Source: Fonsecaea monophora (lineage: Eukaryota; Ascomycota; Eurotiomycetes; Chaetothyriales; Herpotrichiellaceae). From it: a DNA stretch of 64,000 nucleotides. A model generated the notes under the pieces. It saw only the letters and a program-made list of their open reading frames with translations. It had not been told where the DNA came from and did no database searches. Both the position numbers and the translations under genes were made by a program. Of the stretch, positions 54,317 through 64,000 are shown piece by piece (the stretch's first letter is position 1; every line of letters starts with the position of its first letter). The stretch lies in assembly GCF_001642475.1 (NCBI RefSeq), contig NW_019174038.1, positions 43,405 through 107,404 on the forward strand, written 5' to 3'.

Positions 54317-56877
54317 ATGTCTACTTCGACCGTCGTGGAGAATGGGCCAATGGCGTCGAGTCTGAGCCAGAGACAGAGACAGAGCCAGAGCCAGAGCCAG
54401 AGTCAGGGCCGCCGGCGGAAGAGCATCCTGCCACCAGTAAAGGTGGCCTGCACATCGTGGTAAGACCCTGCCTGGAATCGAAAAGCCATTCTCCGTTTGG
54501 GAACTCGTCTTATAACCTTCCCCGGTTCCAAAAAGCCGTGCGTCTCGAACACGATGTGACGCCAAAGTTCCCTGTAACAATGTATGTATTCTGTCGTGTC
54601 GTGGTGTGGTGTGGTGTGTTTGGGTGGGGTTTGGTGCCTGCGACTTACCACCTGTGTTTGACTTTCATGGGAACCTCTTTGCCTGATAATTTTATAGTGT
54701 TTGATCAGGGGCAAAGAATGCCGTTATGTCAAAAGCAATCGTGGCGGTCCTCGCGTGTCGCGGAAAAAGGCCATCATGGCCGTGGAAAGGCAACGGCGGG
54801 CGGATGAAGCGGCAGCAGCTCCTACAGCACCATCTCAATCCCAGAGCGAAACCATTGCCTCGGAAATCAACATCGATTGGGATGCGTTGATCCTGTCGTC
54901 GGAAGAGATCCACAACGACCTCATTGCCACCATGATCGCTCCGGGAGCTGGGTTGATTGACGTCGGCGGCGACGAGGATGACAGCGACCAGATCTTTGAC
55001 AACATCTTCATGCCCGCTTCTGAAGGCAGTGACTCAATCGACGCCATGGAGGAGGACGAACCACAGGACAAAGTATACACGCCAATCACTCGGATCTACC
55101 AAGAGAACGAGGCGATCCTCAATGCCTACTACATCTTCATTCATCCGTACTTCCCGATCCTGCCACCGCCAGTGACGACCCTGCAGGTTGACGACCCGGC
55201 GAGCGAATCCAAATTCTTCGAGCCGGCGTCGCCCTTGGTCATGGCATTGATGGCGATTCTTGTTCTGATCCCCCATCCCGAGGACGAGTACCCTGATAGT
55301 GATGAGTCTGTATGCCTCCGAAGGCAGCGAGCTCACTCTTTCTCCCAGATGACCATGGAGAGTATCGAAATTGAGACCGAGCTGCTCGAATCCACTATCA
55401 ACCCGTCCGAGGCCTTGGATCATCGTCGACCATTGATCGAGCGTGAAAAGTTCCACCCTTGTGTGCCAGTGGAGCTGGAAGGTGTCCTGGCACACGTATT
55501 GTTGAGCATCTATGAATATGCCCAGCGAGGGAATTTGGCAAAGATGAGAAATCGGGCCAGCCAAGCATACGATGCCGCCGTCAGACTCTGCCTGCACGAC
55601 ATATCTGATCTTTGTTTGGACCAATACACAGAGGCACGTCGACGTGCCTGGTGGATGACAGTAAGTGGATGGGTGAGCCGTGACTGGTGTGGACAACACC
55701 TGCTGACCCGTAATCCAGTATATTGTCGTTCTGCAGTCGTCCATCGTTAGCAGCACGGTAAGTTTGATAGTCGACCCTCGGTGGTAACCACTGTCTGATC
55801 TGGTTGAACTAGCCTCCTATTATCTCGATTGATTTCCACCAGTTCAAGACGCCTTTACCAACATCAACTGCGGACCCTGATGCTTGGTTGTTCTTCATTG
55901 AAGCCCAGCAGTGCATCCTGAAGTGTACCCAATACACTGTGGCGCTGAAGAAGGCCCTCGACGGCGGACTGGGGGACAGCATGCTCGAACAGAGAAAAGC
56001 CATGCTTGAGAGCAGTCTCGATTCAGTCCTCTTGCGATATGCCTGCTCGCCGAACGAAACGTCGACCCCGTCGCCCACAGATGCCGAAGAACAGGTCCTG
56101 GCCAAGTCGCTGCGTTTGCAGGCGGTGATCAAACTCAACAGTGCGAGGATCAAACTTCACCGATATCGCGCTTTTCAAGACGTTCCAATATTCACGCGCC
56201 GCCACTGCGATCTCGATCAAGCCGATGTCTCTTCTCCGCGTCCACTCGGATGCTCCTGCCATGCCATGCTTCCGTCTGCATTCTCAAATACCTCGCCGAA
56301 TGGATTTCAGTCTGGTGGCTTTCCCGGGCTCCGATCACACTCGCCTCAGGGGAGCGCTTCTGATGCATCTAGCGACCACATAGATGGTCTTCCAAAAGGC
56401 GTGTCGATCACTGACCTGTCTGCAGCCAAGACTTGCCTCAGAGCTGCCCTTGCCATTGGCAGAGCATTTGAGTCCTTCCCATACCCCAATCCCATGCAGT
56501 TGCCACTCCCTCTGCCTTCTTCACCAATGCTGTCACTCGACTCTTCAACCCCAGCTCCGCGAACCATGCCCTCATTTGCCTGCTGTGCCATGCAGAGCTG
56601 CTACACGCTGCTCACGCTGTGCTACAAAAGCCTTGAAATGCAGTGCATCAATCAAAGGAGCTCGGCCGCCGACAAGGGGATAGATGATTTGTATGCCGGA
56701 GTGGGCCGGGTGTTGAGCGCGCTACAAAATTATGCCATTGCATTTGAGGCACTGAATGGCATGGTTCGTAAGTTTTGTTTCATCTTTGAGTGAGAAGACC
56801 TTGATGCTGATTTCCCCATAGAACAGGTCGAGGAAGCCCTTGAGGCGCTCAAGCACGTCCGACAGCACAACAGCTGA
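54317..56877 (+). CDS. Zn2Cys6 transcription factor
   Basis: Six exons: 54317-54459, 54536-54581, 54698-55660, 55719-55757, 55813-56767 and 56822-56877; the product is 733 residues. The zinc cluster only appears after splicing of the first three exons: CTSC, RASRTRC, DAKVPC, NNC and LIRGKEC in order, giving the perfect spacing C-x2-C-x6-C-x5-C-x2-C-x6-C. It is preceded by a Gln/Ser repeat (SQSQSQSQ) and RRRK, and followed by YVKSNRGGPR. The middle region from about residue 190 (AYYIFIHPYFPILPP, then VLAHVLLSIYEYAQRGN, and WWMTYIVVLQ across an intron) resembles the Fungal_trans domain. A 39-nt exon codes for only 13 residues. It lies beside the nitrilase in the same direction and is a candidate local regulator of the O-acetylhomoserine cluster. 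Target genes are inferred only. Confidence 0.88.
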
Positions 56878-58192
56878 CGGTCACGATTTGAAGAATAATG
56901 TCACCTGCACAGTCTTTGACCTCTTTGACTACCTGTTTTATTACTCCGTTCGTTCGCCATCTCAAGCATGCGGCGAGCTTCGATAACGCTGGGAACCGGA
57001 GATCCAAAGAATGCGAAGGGCCCTAGCTAGACGTCCATCAGGCGAGAGGTGATTTCTTTGTCGCCGGCCAGAAGCTAGATGGACCGGGCAGGCGGGACTC
57101 TTTTCGCTGACGATAGAATCAAGCCCAACGAGCGTAAGAGCAATGTTTTTGGGCTAGGAATATTGGAAAGGGACACACTTGGCCTTCTTCTATAATTGTA
57201 TGGAATTGCGTGCTGAAGAGATTGGAGTTGCCAAAAGGACTGTCGCTATGGTCGATCCCGTTCGCCCTCAAGGTTATTCAGGGCCACACAAGTCGAGGTT
57301 CTGGATGGTGTTCAGGTGGTGCCATTACTGGGATACCCACGATACATCGCTCAAAAAGAGTTCAGTGACGTTGGACCAATCGAAGAAAGGCTCAGCTGGA
57401 GCTTAGGATAAAGTGGTATTCGCTCATTTTCCGGGATCAAATCTATATCTTGCCTCCAGTTAGTATGTTTTTTTGCCTTTCAAGAGTAATTCCCAAGGGG
57501 GTATCTTGTAAGACTAGAGATAGCGAACTCGAAAGGCTCGCAAATGCAAGGCGTGAAGGCCAACCAGGGCTTGTCGACACAAGTGTATGGATCGCCATCA
57601 AAAAGTCACCAGATATCCCGTTGATTGCTAAACATTTTGTTCCTGTCATCTCTGACGGTTGTCAGACACTTTTTGATACGGGTTAGCCAGCAGCTCCTGC
57701 ATTTGGTAAAGGGCTCATCTGAGATCTAAGATGGATCCGGCTAGTGCAAGCCCAACTCAGTCAGGGCTTTCTTGTACGTAAATGGAAGGACACATACGAG
57801 TGCAACGGTGTACGGGGCAAAGAAACACTATAATAGGATTGTGTAGGTACTTAAAGACAATGTCGAAACGGAGGAATGAAATGCGGGCGCTGAAGTCAAA
57901 GGAAAAATACTTCGCTGTTCTTGTCATCCCGTCCGGACGTTGTTTTCTGGATGGAAGCTGGGTGTGCGGACCGCTTGTTCAAAAGGTGCATAGGTGTATT
58001 TCTCTCCAGGACCACCACGGTCTGGGCTGTCCACACTTCTGATCGTGGGCATACAAGGGACAGAGCCTCAAACCAAGTGTCTTGCAAGGTTACCGCCTGT
58101 CGCTCTCGAGTTTGCTGATTCTCACGGGTCAATCGTGAAGGCCGCTTCTCTTGGTTCAGAATAGGTTCAACTTCTGTGTTCGACATCTCATC
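56878..58192. other. Intergenic, no gene seen
   Basis: 1.3 kb between the regulator and the acetyltransferase. Short frames on both strands (for example 57450-57686) have no motif. No repeat stands out. Confidence 0.55.
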
Positions 58193-59070
58193 ATGCCGAT
58201 CCGACCAGCCACGATATCCGACATACCTGCCATGGCAGAGATATATGCTGCTGCTTTCAGCTCCAACCTCATGTTCCAGTTTCTCTTCCCTTACATAAAG
58301 GAGCATCCCGAAGCATTCGTCCAGGCGGCCAGAGAAAACCTGACGGTGGCGTGGTACGACTTCAGTCAGATCTTTGTCGTGTCATATGAGGCTGGTAAAG
58401 TGGACAATGGGCAGCTTCAGGATGCGCGGAGTGCATTGCTGTCCAGTGGGGCCCCGGAGCATGCTGGAAGTGAAACGGTCACGGGTTTCGCCCAGTGGCA
58501 ACGGGTGGGCACAGGTTGGGAGCATGTACATGGGATATGGGGACGGTGGGATCCTCGTGAGTCAAACCAACGTCTTTTCCACTCACCAAACATTGTCTTC
58601 TAACCATTCCGATGCCAGGTCTCATGATAATGCCTGCAGTTTCGAAGTTTTACAGCATCCGTCGATACATTTGGCCCAACAAAGCGGCAGCACGACCAAC
58701 CGAAAAAGATCCTGATCCTCTCACCATCTGGAACTTCCTGCCTCGAATACGACCCCTTTGCCTTGACTTCTTCAGTGCGCCCCATAGACAGATACACTGG
58801 TCATTAGAGTTCTTGGCTATTCACCCCAACCACCAAGGCAAAGGATTCGGTCGGGAGCTCGTAGAGGATGGACTGGTAAAGGCGGAGAAGGATCCTGCAG
58901 GAGACCTCCCCGTTTCCGTTGTGGCTGCGGAAGGCAAAGAATATTTCTACCTCAAGGTCGGTTTCAATGAGTTATTGGGCTACACGAGCCAGGTTGTTGG
59001 CAAGGATGGCAGTGAGAACCCATTGAAAAACAATAATATTGGGGGTGGAGCGATGCTCTGGACAAAGTAG
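58193..59070 (+). CDS. GNAT-family N-acetyltransferase
   Basis: Two exons: 58193-58556 and 58619-59070; the 62-nt intron has a CTAAC branch site and ends GATGCCAG. The product is 271 residues. The N-terminus MPIRPATISDIPAMAEIY is the usual beta1-alpha1 start of the fold. The acetyl-CoA site is LEFLAIHPNHQGKGFGRELVEDGL, with the Q/RxxGxG/A-type pyrophosphate loop QGKGFG. The C-terminal part (EGKEYFYLKVGFNEL) completes it. Substrate is unknown. In a metabolite cluster such an enzyme could acetylate a pathway amino group or the toxic product, but many fungal genomes carry dozens of this type. A long insertion between the halves (about 125-195) is common in fungal members. Confidence 0.88.
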
Positions 59071-59756
59071 GAGAATGAGGATCAAAATAGATGCGCGCCG
59101 CCGTGAACTAGCGTGGCTCGACTTGCAAACAGTGAAAAGGTGGCAAACATGACAAACATTGCAAACACGACCGCTGATTGTCAAGTGCCAGTTTGTCAAA
59201 GCGATTCTGTTCAACAGCACACAATACTATGTCACATCTTGAAGCGGACGGGTTCTGTATCTGTTCTGGAAGAAGAACTCCACATCTCATCGCGCATGAT
59301 ACCGCCCTTTCAACATCCAGGCTCAAGGGATTAACACTTCCCCTCTCCGTTTCAAGCGAGTCAATGATCTCAACTCTACCACCACACCTCTGCGCCTTCG
59401 ATGGGTTGAACCTCGGCTTGCAACAAGGCAATGCAGCCTTCAAGAGGAGTATTATCTGGCCTAAGCGGAGATGTTTGGAGTAATTCAAGACGATCTTGGG
59501 GAGCATATCGTGGCACGCGTGGTCAATGGCTATGCTGATGCAGTAGCACGCATTCCTGCGATGAAAGCACGCAATCACCGTGATTAGATTGTGTACAAGG
59601 AGTACTCCGTTCACTACAACCCCGCATCTCAGGAGGTATGATCGTCCGTCTACCTTTTAAGCACCATCGCCCACGCCATCTGACCGAAACGTCTGGCGTG
59701 CTCCGTGGACCAAGACACTTCTCTAGACGTGCCAGAACTACAACACCCCCCCGAAA
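59071..59756. other. Intergenic, no gene seen
   Basis: About 690 bases; promoter of the 2-oxoglutarate oxygenase-type gene. An AGTACTCCGT word lies at about 59602. No coding signal was recognised. Confidence 0.55.
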
Positions 59757-60994
59757 ATGGCGCCATCTGCCATTGAAACTGAATCGGCACCACAGGCGGC
59801 CAGGCAACTCTTGATCAAGCCTTGGAGTCGGCCACAATATACGAAAGAGGAGCTTGATTGGGCTCCGCTAACCACCATCGACCTATCCCGTTTTGACGAG
59901 GAAGGAGGCAAACAAGAGTTGGCTAAGCAGCTTTACGATGCTGTAACTCGAGTCGGCTTCTGGACTGTCATCAATACGGGCATCGATGACGACAAGGTAC
60001 TCCGCCAATTCAGTTTTGGTAACACCTTCTTCAAGCAACCAATCGAAGAAAAGCGCTTCTTCCCATGCAACTTTGCGGAAGGAGAATACTTTGGCTACAG
60101 AGAGAACTCCCGGTGGGTTGGAGATACTGGCGTCAAAGAGAACATTGAAATGGTGCGTTTCATACTTCAGCTAACATGAAACAAGCTCATCTTGTCCAGC
60201 TCAATATTCAAAAGCCTATTCCTATCTATGAGAATGTGCCGAAACACCAAATTGTCCGCGAAAACTGGGAAGAGATTTCGGCATTCCATAGGGAGTTATG
60301 GGAGAAGGTCCTCCGGAAGTTATACGTACTGATTGCTATTATTCTCGAGCTCCCGGAAAATTACTTTGTGGACGCGCATGCTTACGAGGGAGAGTCCGAT
60401 GATCACCTGAGATACATGATCTACAATGTCAGAACTCAGGAGGAATGGGACAAGGCCCAAGGCTACACCAAGGGCGGGCACACCGACTTCGGCAGCCTTA
60501 CCTTGCTATTCTCACAGCATGTCGCCGGATTACAGATCCGGACGCCTGAGGGGCAATGGAAGTGGGTGAAGCCTGTTGAAGGGGGTATCACTTGTAACGC
60601 AGCCGACACGTTGTCTTTCCTCACGAACGGTAATATTCGATCATCCATTACGAAAACCCGGAAGGCTGACTGAATCATTCGTACAGGTTTCATCAAGTCA
60701 ACAGTTCACAGGGTGGTCACTCCTCCAAAAGATCAAATGGACATCCCTCGTCTAGGCTTGCTCTATTTCAGTCGCCCTGGAGCGAGGACTCCCATGAGGA
60801 CCGTCCCATCACCCCTCCTTGAGCGTCTCGGCCTTCTATCAGACGAGGATAAGGACCCTAACAAGCCAGTTCCCACAGGAACCGAGTATGTCCGAGCCCG
60901 AGTCAAGGATGTTCATCACAAGAAGGTGATAGAGAAGCGCGAGGGGACTTCTTTCAACTTCAAAGGAGTGAAAGTCCAGAACTACTATGACTAG
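59757..60994 (+). CDS. Fe(II)/2-oxoglutarate oxygenase, isopenicillin N synthase-like
   Basis: Three exons: 59757-60152, 60200-60629 and 60687-60994; introns are 47 and 57 nt. The product is 377 residues. The N-terminal DIOX_N-type half has LTTIDLSRF and VGFWTVINTGID. The iron ligands are His226 and Asp228 (GGHTDFGSLTLL) and His283 (STVHRVV). An Arg that may hold 2-oxoglutarate is in DIPRLGLLYFS. Family chemistry ranges from hydroxylation and desaturation to ring closure, so the reaction cannot be assigned. The second intron contains an in-frame stop and must be removed. It sits between the GNAT and transporter genes on the same strand. Enzymes of this family are common tailoring steps in fungal clusters, for example LolO in lolines. 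Confidence 0.9.
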
Positions 60995-61690
60995 TTTTTG
61001 GGAAGACGGGAGGTCTTTCCCCACGCTGTCCTAAAGTCAAGGCTTCAAAGCCCATGATAACCGACGTCCAATAGCCATGACCCAGAATGGTCAGCGGTCG
61101 GCCGAATCCGTGGCCTGAGCGATTCTAGAATGAGAAGATTTGCCTTACCCTACGATTCCATGACTTCCCGCAGAGGCGAAAAGCTCTCTGGTGTGGTCGC
61201 TTAAGCCCATAGTAAAGGCCACGTGTGGTATGCATTTGAGGAGCGTCTCAACGGTTCCGACAAGGTCTTCACCACATGAGAGTCCTCTTATCGTGGATAC
61301 TTGACCTATCAGACCGGAGCTGGATTGCCGCAGGCGAAGTGGTCGTTCGTGGTATTGCAGTCGATTGAACAATGTGCCCCTTTCGCTCGACATGATTGGT
61401 TGGTCAGCTTCACTCCACCATGCAGTATTTCCTTCCGCTTTCGGTTGATAGCCACTCAATGCTGCATCAAGGCTATCGTCAGGAAAAATTTCTGCAGCAT
61501 GGGAGTGGCACTGGCGCTGGCGAGAGACGCTACCCTGAAGGGCGATCTCGAGCTCAAAAGAACAATATAATACAGGGTGGTGCAGTGAGAGAGATGGAGA
61601 CACCATCAACTCCAGCTCCTCCCTCCCCAACGCGCCCTTGTTGGCTTCAATTTCAGGCTTCCTAACCGTCCCAATCGCCAGCTTGACGAC
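60995..61690. other. Intergenic, transporter promoter
   Basis: About 700 bases. A 203-codon minus-strand frame (61145-61756) covers it and runs into the transporter start, but has no motif I know and is not called as a gene. No repeats were seen. Confidence 0.5.
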
Positions 61691-63529
61691 ATGGACCACG
61701 AGAAAGACGTCCAGGAGAGGAAGTTTCCTGCCTCTCAGGAATACGATGCGGACCAAGAACGAGACATCGCTTTCCCACCTGCCCCTCTCGCCGAAGTGCC
61801 CAAGGGGCGGTGGGAACGATCATGGCCCGTGATCGCCTGTGGAGCTGGACTCTTCTCCGACGGGTACCTGAACGGTGTTATCGGTTCAGTGTCGACAATG
61901 CTTCAGCTCATCTATGGCGACCAGTACAGCAAGTCGTCGTACAAGAGCGCTGTCCCCAGTATTGCCTTTGCCGGCACTGTGGTTGGACATTTGTTCTTTG
62001 GAATCCTGAGCGACCATTGGTCTCGCCGCAATACGTTGCTCATTTCAACCATCAGTACGACATTGCCGCGTATTCAACCCCCTTCCAAATGTTGGTGCTA
62101 AAGCAAGTGGATAGTTCTTATCATCTTCTCAATCCTTTGCGCCGGCGCGTACGGAGCAGGCGGCAGCACCCAAGGTCTCTTCGCTGCTCTGTCGGCCTAC
62201 CGATTCCTGATCGGCCTAGGTATCGGAGGAGAATAGTAAGACGCTCTGTACGTGTCTCCCCGGAAGCTTTTACTGACACTCGCAAAGCCCGGCCGGATCA
62301 GTGGGCGCGGCCGAGTCAACGGGTGAACTCAAGAAAGGCCATCGCAACCGGTGGTTTATCTTGGCCACCGACTTTCAGATTGATCTCGGCTTCGTGATCA
62401 GCGCGTTCGTCCCTATGATTGTGGTGCTGGCGACGGGTGAAAACCATCTGCGCGCGGCATGGAGAATCTGTCTGGCACTAGGGGCCATCCCTCCGCTAAG
62501 TCTGATTTACCTCCGGTGAAGCTGCCCGCTGTATTTCTGAGATGCTGCTATAGTATAGTCGCTGACGCGCGCGTGCCCTAGAATCAAGCTTCAAGAGCCA
62601 GAACAGTATAACCGCAACAAGATGAACAAGTTTCCCGTGTGGCTGATTGTCAAGTTCTATTGGTGGAGATGTACTGTCATCTCGATCATCTGGTTTGTCT
62701 ACGTGAGTCTGGCCGTCGTGTCCATCGCCGTGGCATAAATCTGACCAAGCCTCACGCAGAACTTCTCCGCCTATTCCTTTGGCATTTTTGCGTCATCCTG
62801 GCTGGTTTTTATCCTCCCAACCGATGCGCCGCTGTGGAAGAATTTCGGAATGGCTACCGCAATCAACAGGTGAGTTACTTGTGTTGAGAGATTGTATATT
62901 CGGCCGGGTCGAAGAAGGTCGACGGGGTTCGGGCCCGCGCTCAGTGGACAGGGCTAACAGACGCTTGTAGTTTCTGGATTCCAGGTTCCTTCTTCGGTGC
63001 TTTCCTGGCTGATTGGATCGGTCCCAAATGGTGCCTGATCGTGGGTGTCACGTTGCAAGGTATTGTCGGATTCGCCATGACGGGGGCCTACGGCGAACTG
63101 AACCATCCCTCGCGCGTTGCCGGGTTCATCATCCTGACGGGCATCTTCATGGCATTGGGCGAGGTCGGCCCCGGCGACAACATCGGGCTCTTCGCATCGA
63201 AGCTCTCCTCGACGCCCATCCGCGGACAGTTCTACGGCATTGCAGCGGCGTGGGGGAAAGTCGGCGCCTTTGTCGGCACCTATGTGTTCCCGCTCTTGAT
63301 CGACGCTGCAGGCGACGACACGGTCAAGCAGGGGCAATACCCCTTCTGGGTTAGCAGCAGTCTGTGCATCTTCAGCGCGGTCGTGGCGTTTGTGGGCTTG
63401 CCCAACGTGGGCCAGGGCATGATCGAGGAGGAGGACGAGAGGTTCAAGCGATACCTCGAGGAACACGGATACGACACGAGCCAGCTGGGGACGAAGAAGT
63501 TTAGAGGAGAGACTGCTGGGGCACTGTAG
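61691..63529 (+). CDS. MFS transporter, GIT1-like (glycerophosphodiester/phosphate type)
   Basis: Six exons: 61691-62054, 62115-62235, 62288-62515, 62582-62702, 62760-62869 and 62971-63529; introns are 52-101 nt. The product is 500 residues. After splicing the order is GLFSDGYLNGVIG (TM1), GHLFFGILSDHWSRR (the MFS signature loop), ILCAGAYGAGGSTQG, RFLIGLGIGGEYPAGSVGAAE, a loop with GHRNRWFI and NHLRAAWR, LIYLRIKLQEPE, then NFSAYSFGI and ASKLSSTPIRGQFYGIAAAWGKVGAF in the second half. These match fungal Git1 carriers, which import glycerophosphoinositol and related phosphodiesters by proton symport. Substrate here is inferred; in a cluster it might move a polar product. The second exon and intron ends were set by joining to family motifs; they keep the frame throughout. 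Confidence 0.88.
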
Positions 63530-64000
63530 TTGGGGACAGAACGAGATGAGAGATGAGTAGCTCATGCGTTGCTGGAGACAAGTCTTTGCGGGAGGAATTT
63601 CCTCGCTGACATATTGTAGAGGCACCGACTTCAACACGCCATACATATAATATATTCCTTTTTCAGCAGTTGAAAAGAGTTATCCTCTGATGCATAGCAC
63701 AGACTTCAAAAATATCGAATACCTCTTCTCATGTTGAACTGGACCAGTTCTGCTCGGCACACCTGGTGGTGAACAACGACAAGTCCGTCCTGGAAGAAAG
63801 GAGAAAGGTCGAGTTGTCTGCTTTAAGTAAGTGAAGCGGCGACTTGAATTCCACGTGACCCCAAACATCCAATTTTGTGACTCAACGGAGGAACATGGTG
63901 AATTCTGCTAGGTCCTGGGGACCGTCTGACTATATACCTTCGAGTAATTTACAGGGCCCTACCGGCGCTAGTCCGAAGGCCTTCGGCCGAGGACTAGCGT
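63530..64000. other. Downstream flank of the transporter gene
   Basis: About 470 bases to the window edge with no gene recognised. The last 34 bases form an inverted repeat, listed separately. Confidence 0.5.
63966..63999. repeat. Palindromic hairpin at the window edge, possible element terminus
   Basis: CGCTAGTCC (63966-63974) is complementary to GGACTAGCG (63991-63999). Inside, CCGAAGGCCTTCGG (63973-63986) is a perfect 14-bp palindrome. It is preceded by TTTACAGGGCCCTACCGG, which looks like the outer end of a transposon terminal repeat, but the other end lies outside the window. Confidence 0.55.

Overview
This window looks like nuclear DNA of a filamentous ascomycete (Pezizomycotina; class not determined, a eurotiomycete or black-yeast relative is possible). 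The genes are mostly of 1 to 6 exons, with introns of 47-116 nt, GT...AG ends and CTNAC/CTGAT branch sites. They include FlbD, a conidiation regulator typical of moulds. No tRNA, rRNA, CRISPR array or intact transposon was recognised.

Left part (1-25.7 kb) is a dense, ordinary chromosomal block. In order it holds: the 5' part of CMR1 (-), a fungal transcription-factor-like protein (-), the Atg6/Beclin autophagy gene (-) diverging from the CENP-A chaperone Scm3 (+), a membrane-anchored cysteine-synthase-like enzyme (-) diverging from a mitochondrial NDUFAF7/MidA-type methyltransferase (+), Arp2/3 subunit 2 (-), flavohemoglobin (-), DNA primase large subunit (-) diverging from mitochondrial adenylate kinase (+), and a very large O-GlcNAc-transferase-like protein (+). 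Exons were rebuilt by hand for the spliced genes. Two MluI cell-cycle boxes lie just upstream of the primase start.

Middle part (25.7-41.5 kb) is nearly gene-free. A 10.6 kb stretch separates the convergent 3' ends of the OGT-like gene and flbD, so it is not simply a promoter. It is full of pentanucleotide and tetranucleotide repeats, small hairpins and many near-palindromic TACGAG/GAGTAC-type words. A further 4 kb upstream of flbD also lacks a gene. The UTP12/DIP2 ribosome-biogenesis gene follows (-).

Right part (45.4-63.5 kb) is the most interesting. Three consecutive minus-strand genes encode an O-acetylhomoserine sulfhydrylase-type PLP enzyme, an aspartokinase and a homoserine O-acetyltransferase. 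Together they make and use O-acetylhomoserine, and they match the FUB7/FUB3/FUB5 trio of the fusaric acid cluster. The plus-strand neighbours are a nitrilase, a Zn2Cys6 regulator, a GNAT acetyltransferase, an isopenicillin-N-synthase-like Fe(II)/2-oxoglutarate oxygenase and a GIT1-like MFS transporter. No polyketide or peptide synthetase is present. I propose a small, undescribed cluster that builds a gamma-substituted amino acid, or fixes cyanide through O-acetylhomoserine plus nitrilase. A clustered set of plain methionine genes is the null hypothesis.

The window ends inside a near-perfect palindrome that could be a transposon edge.
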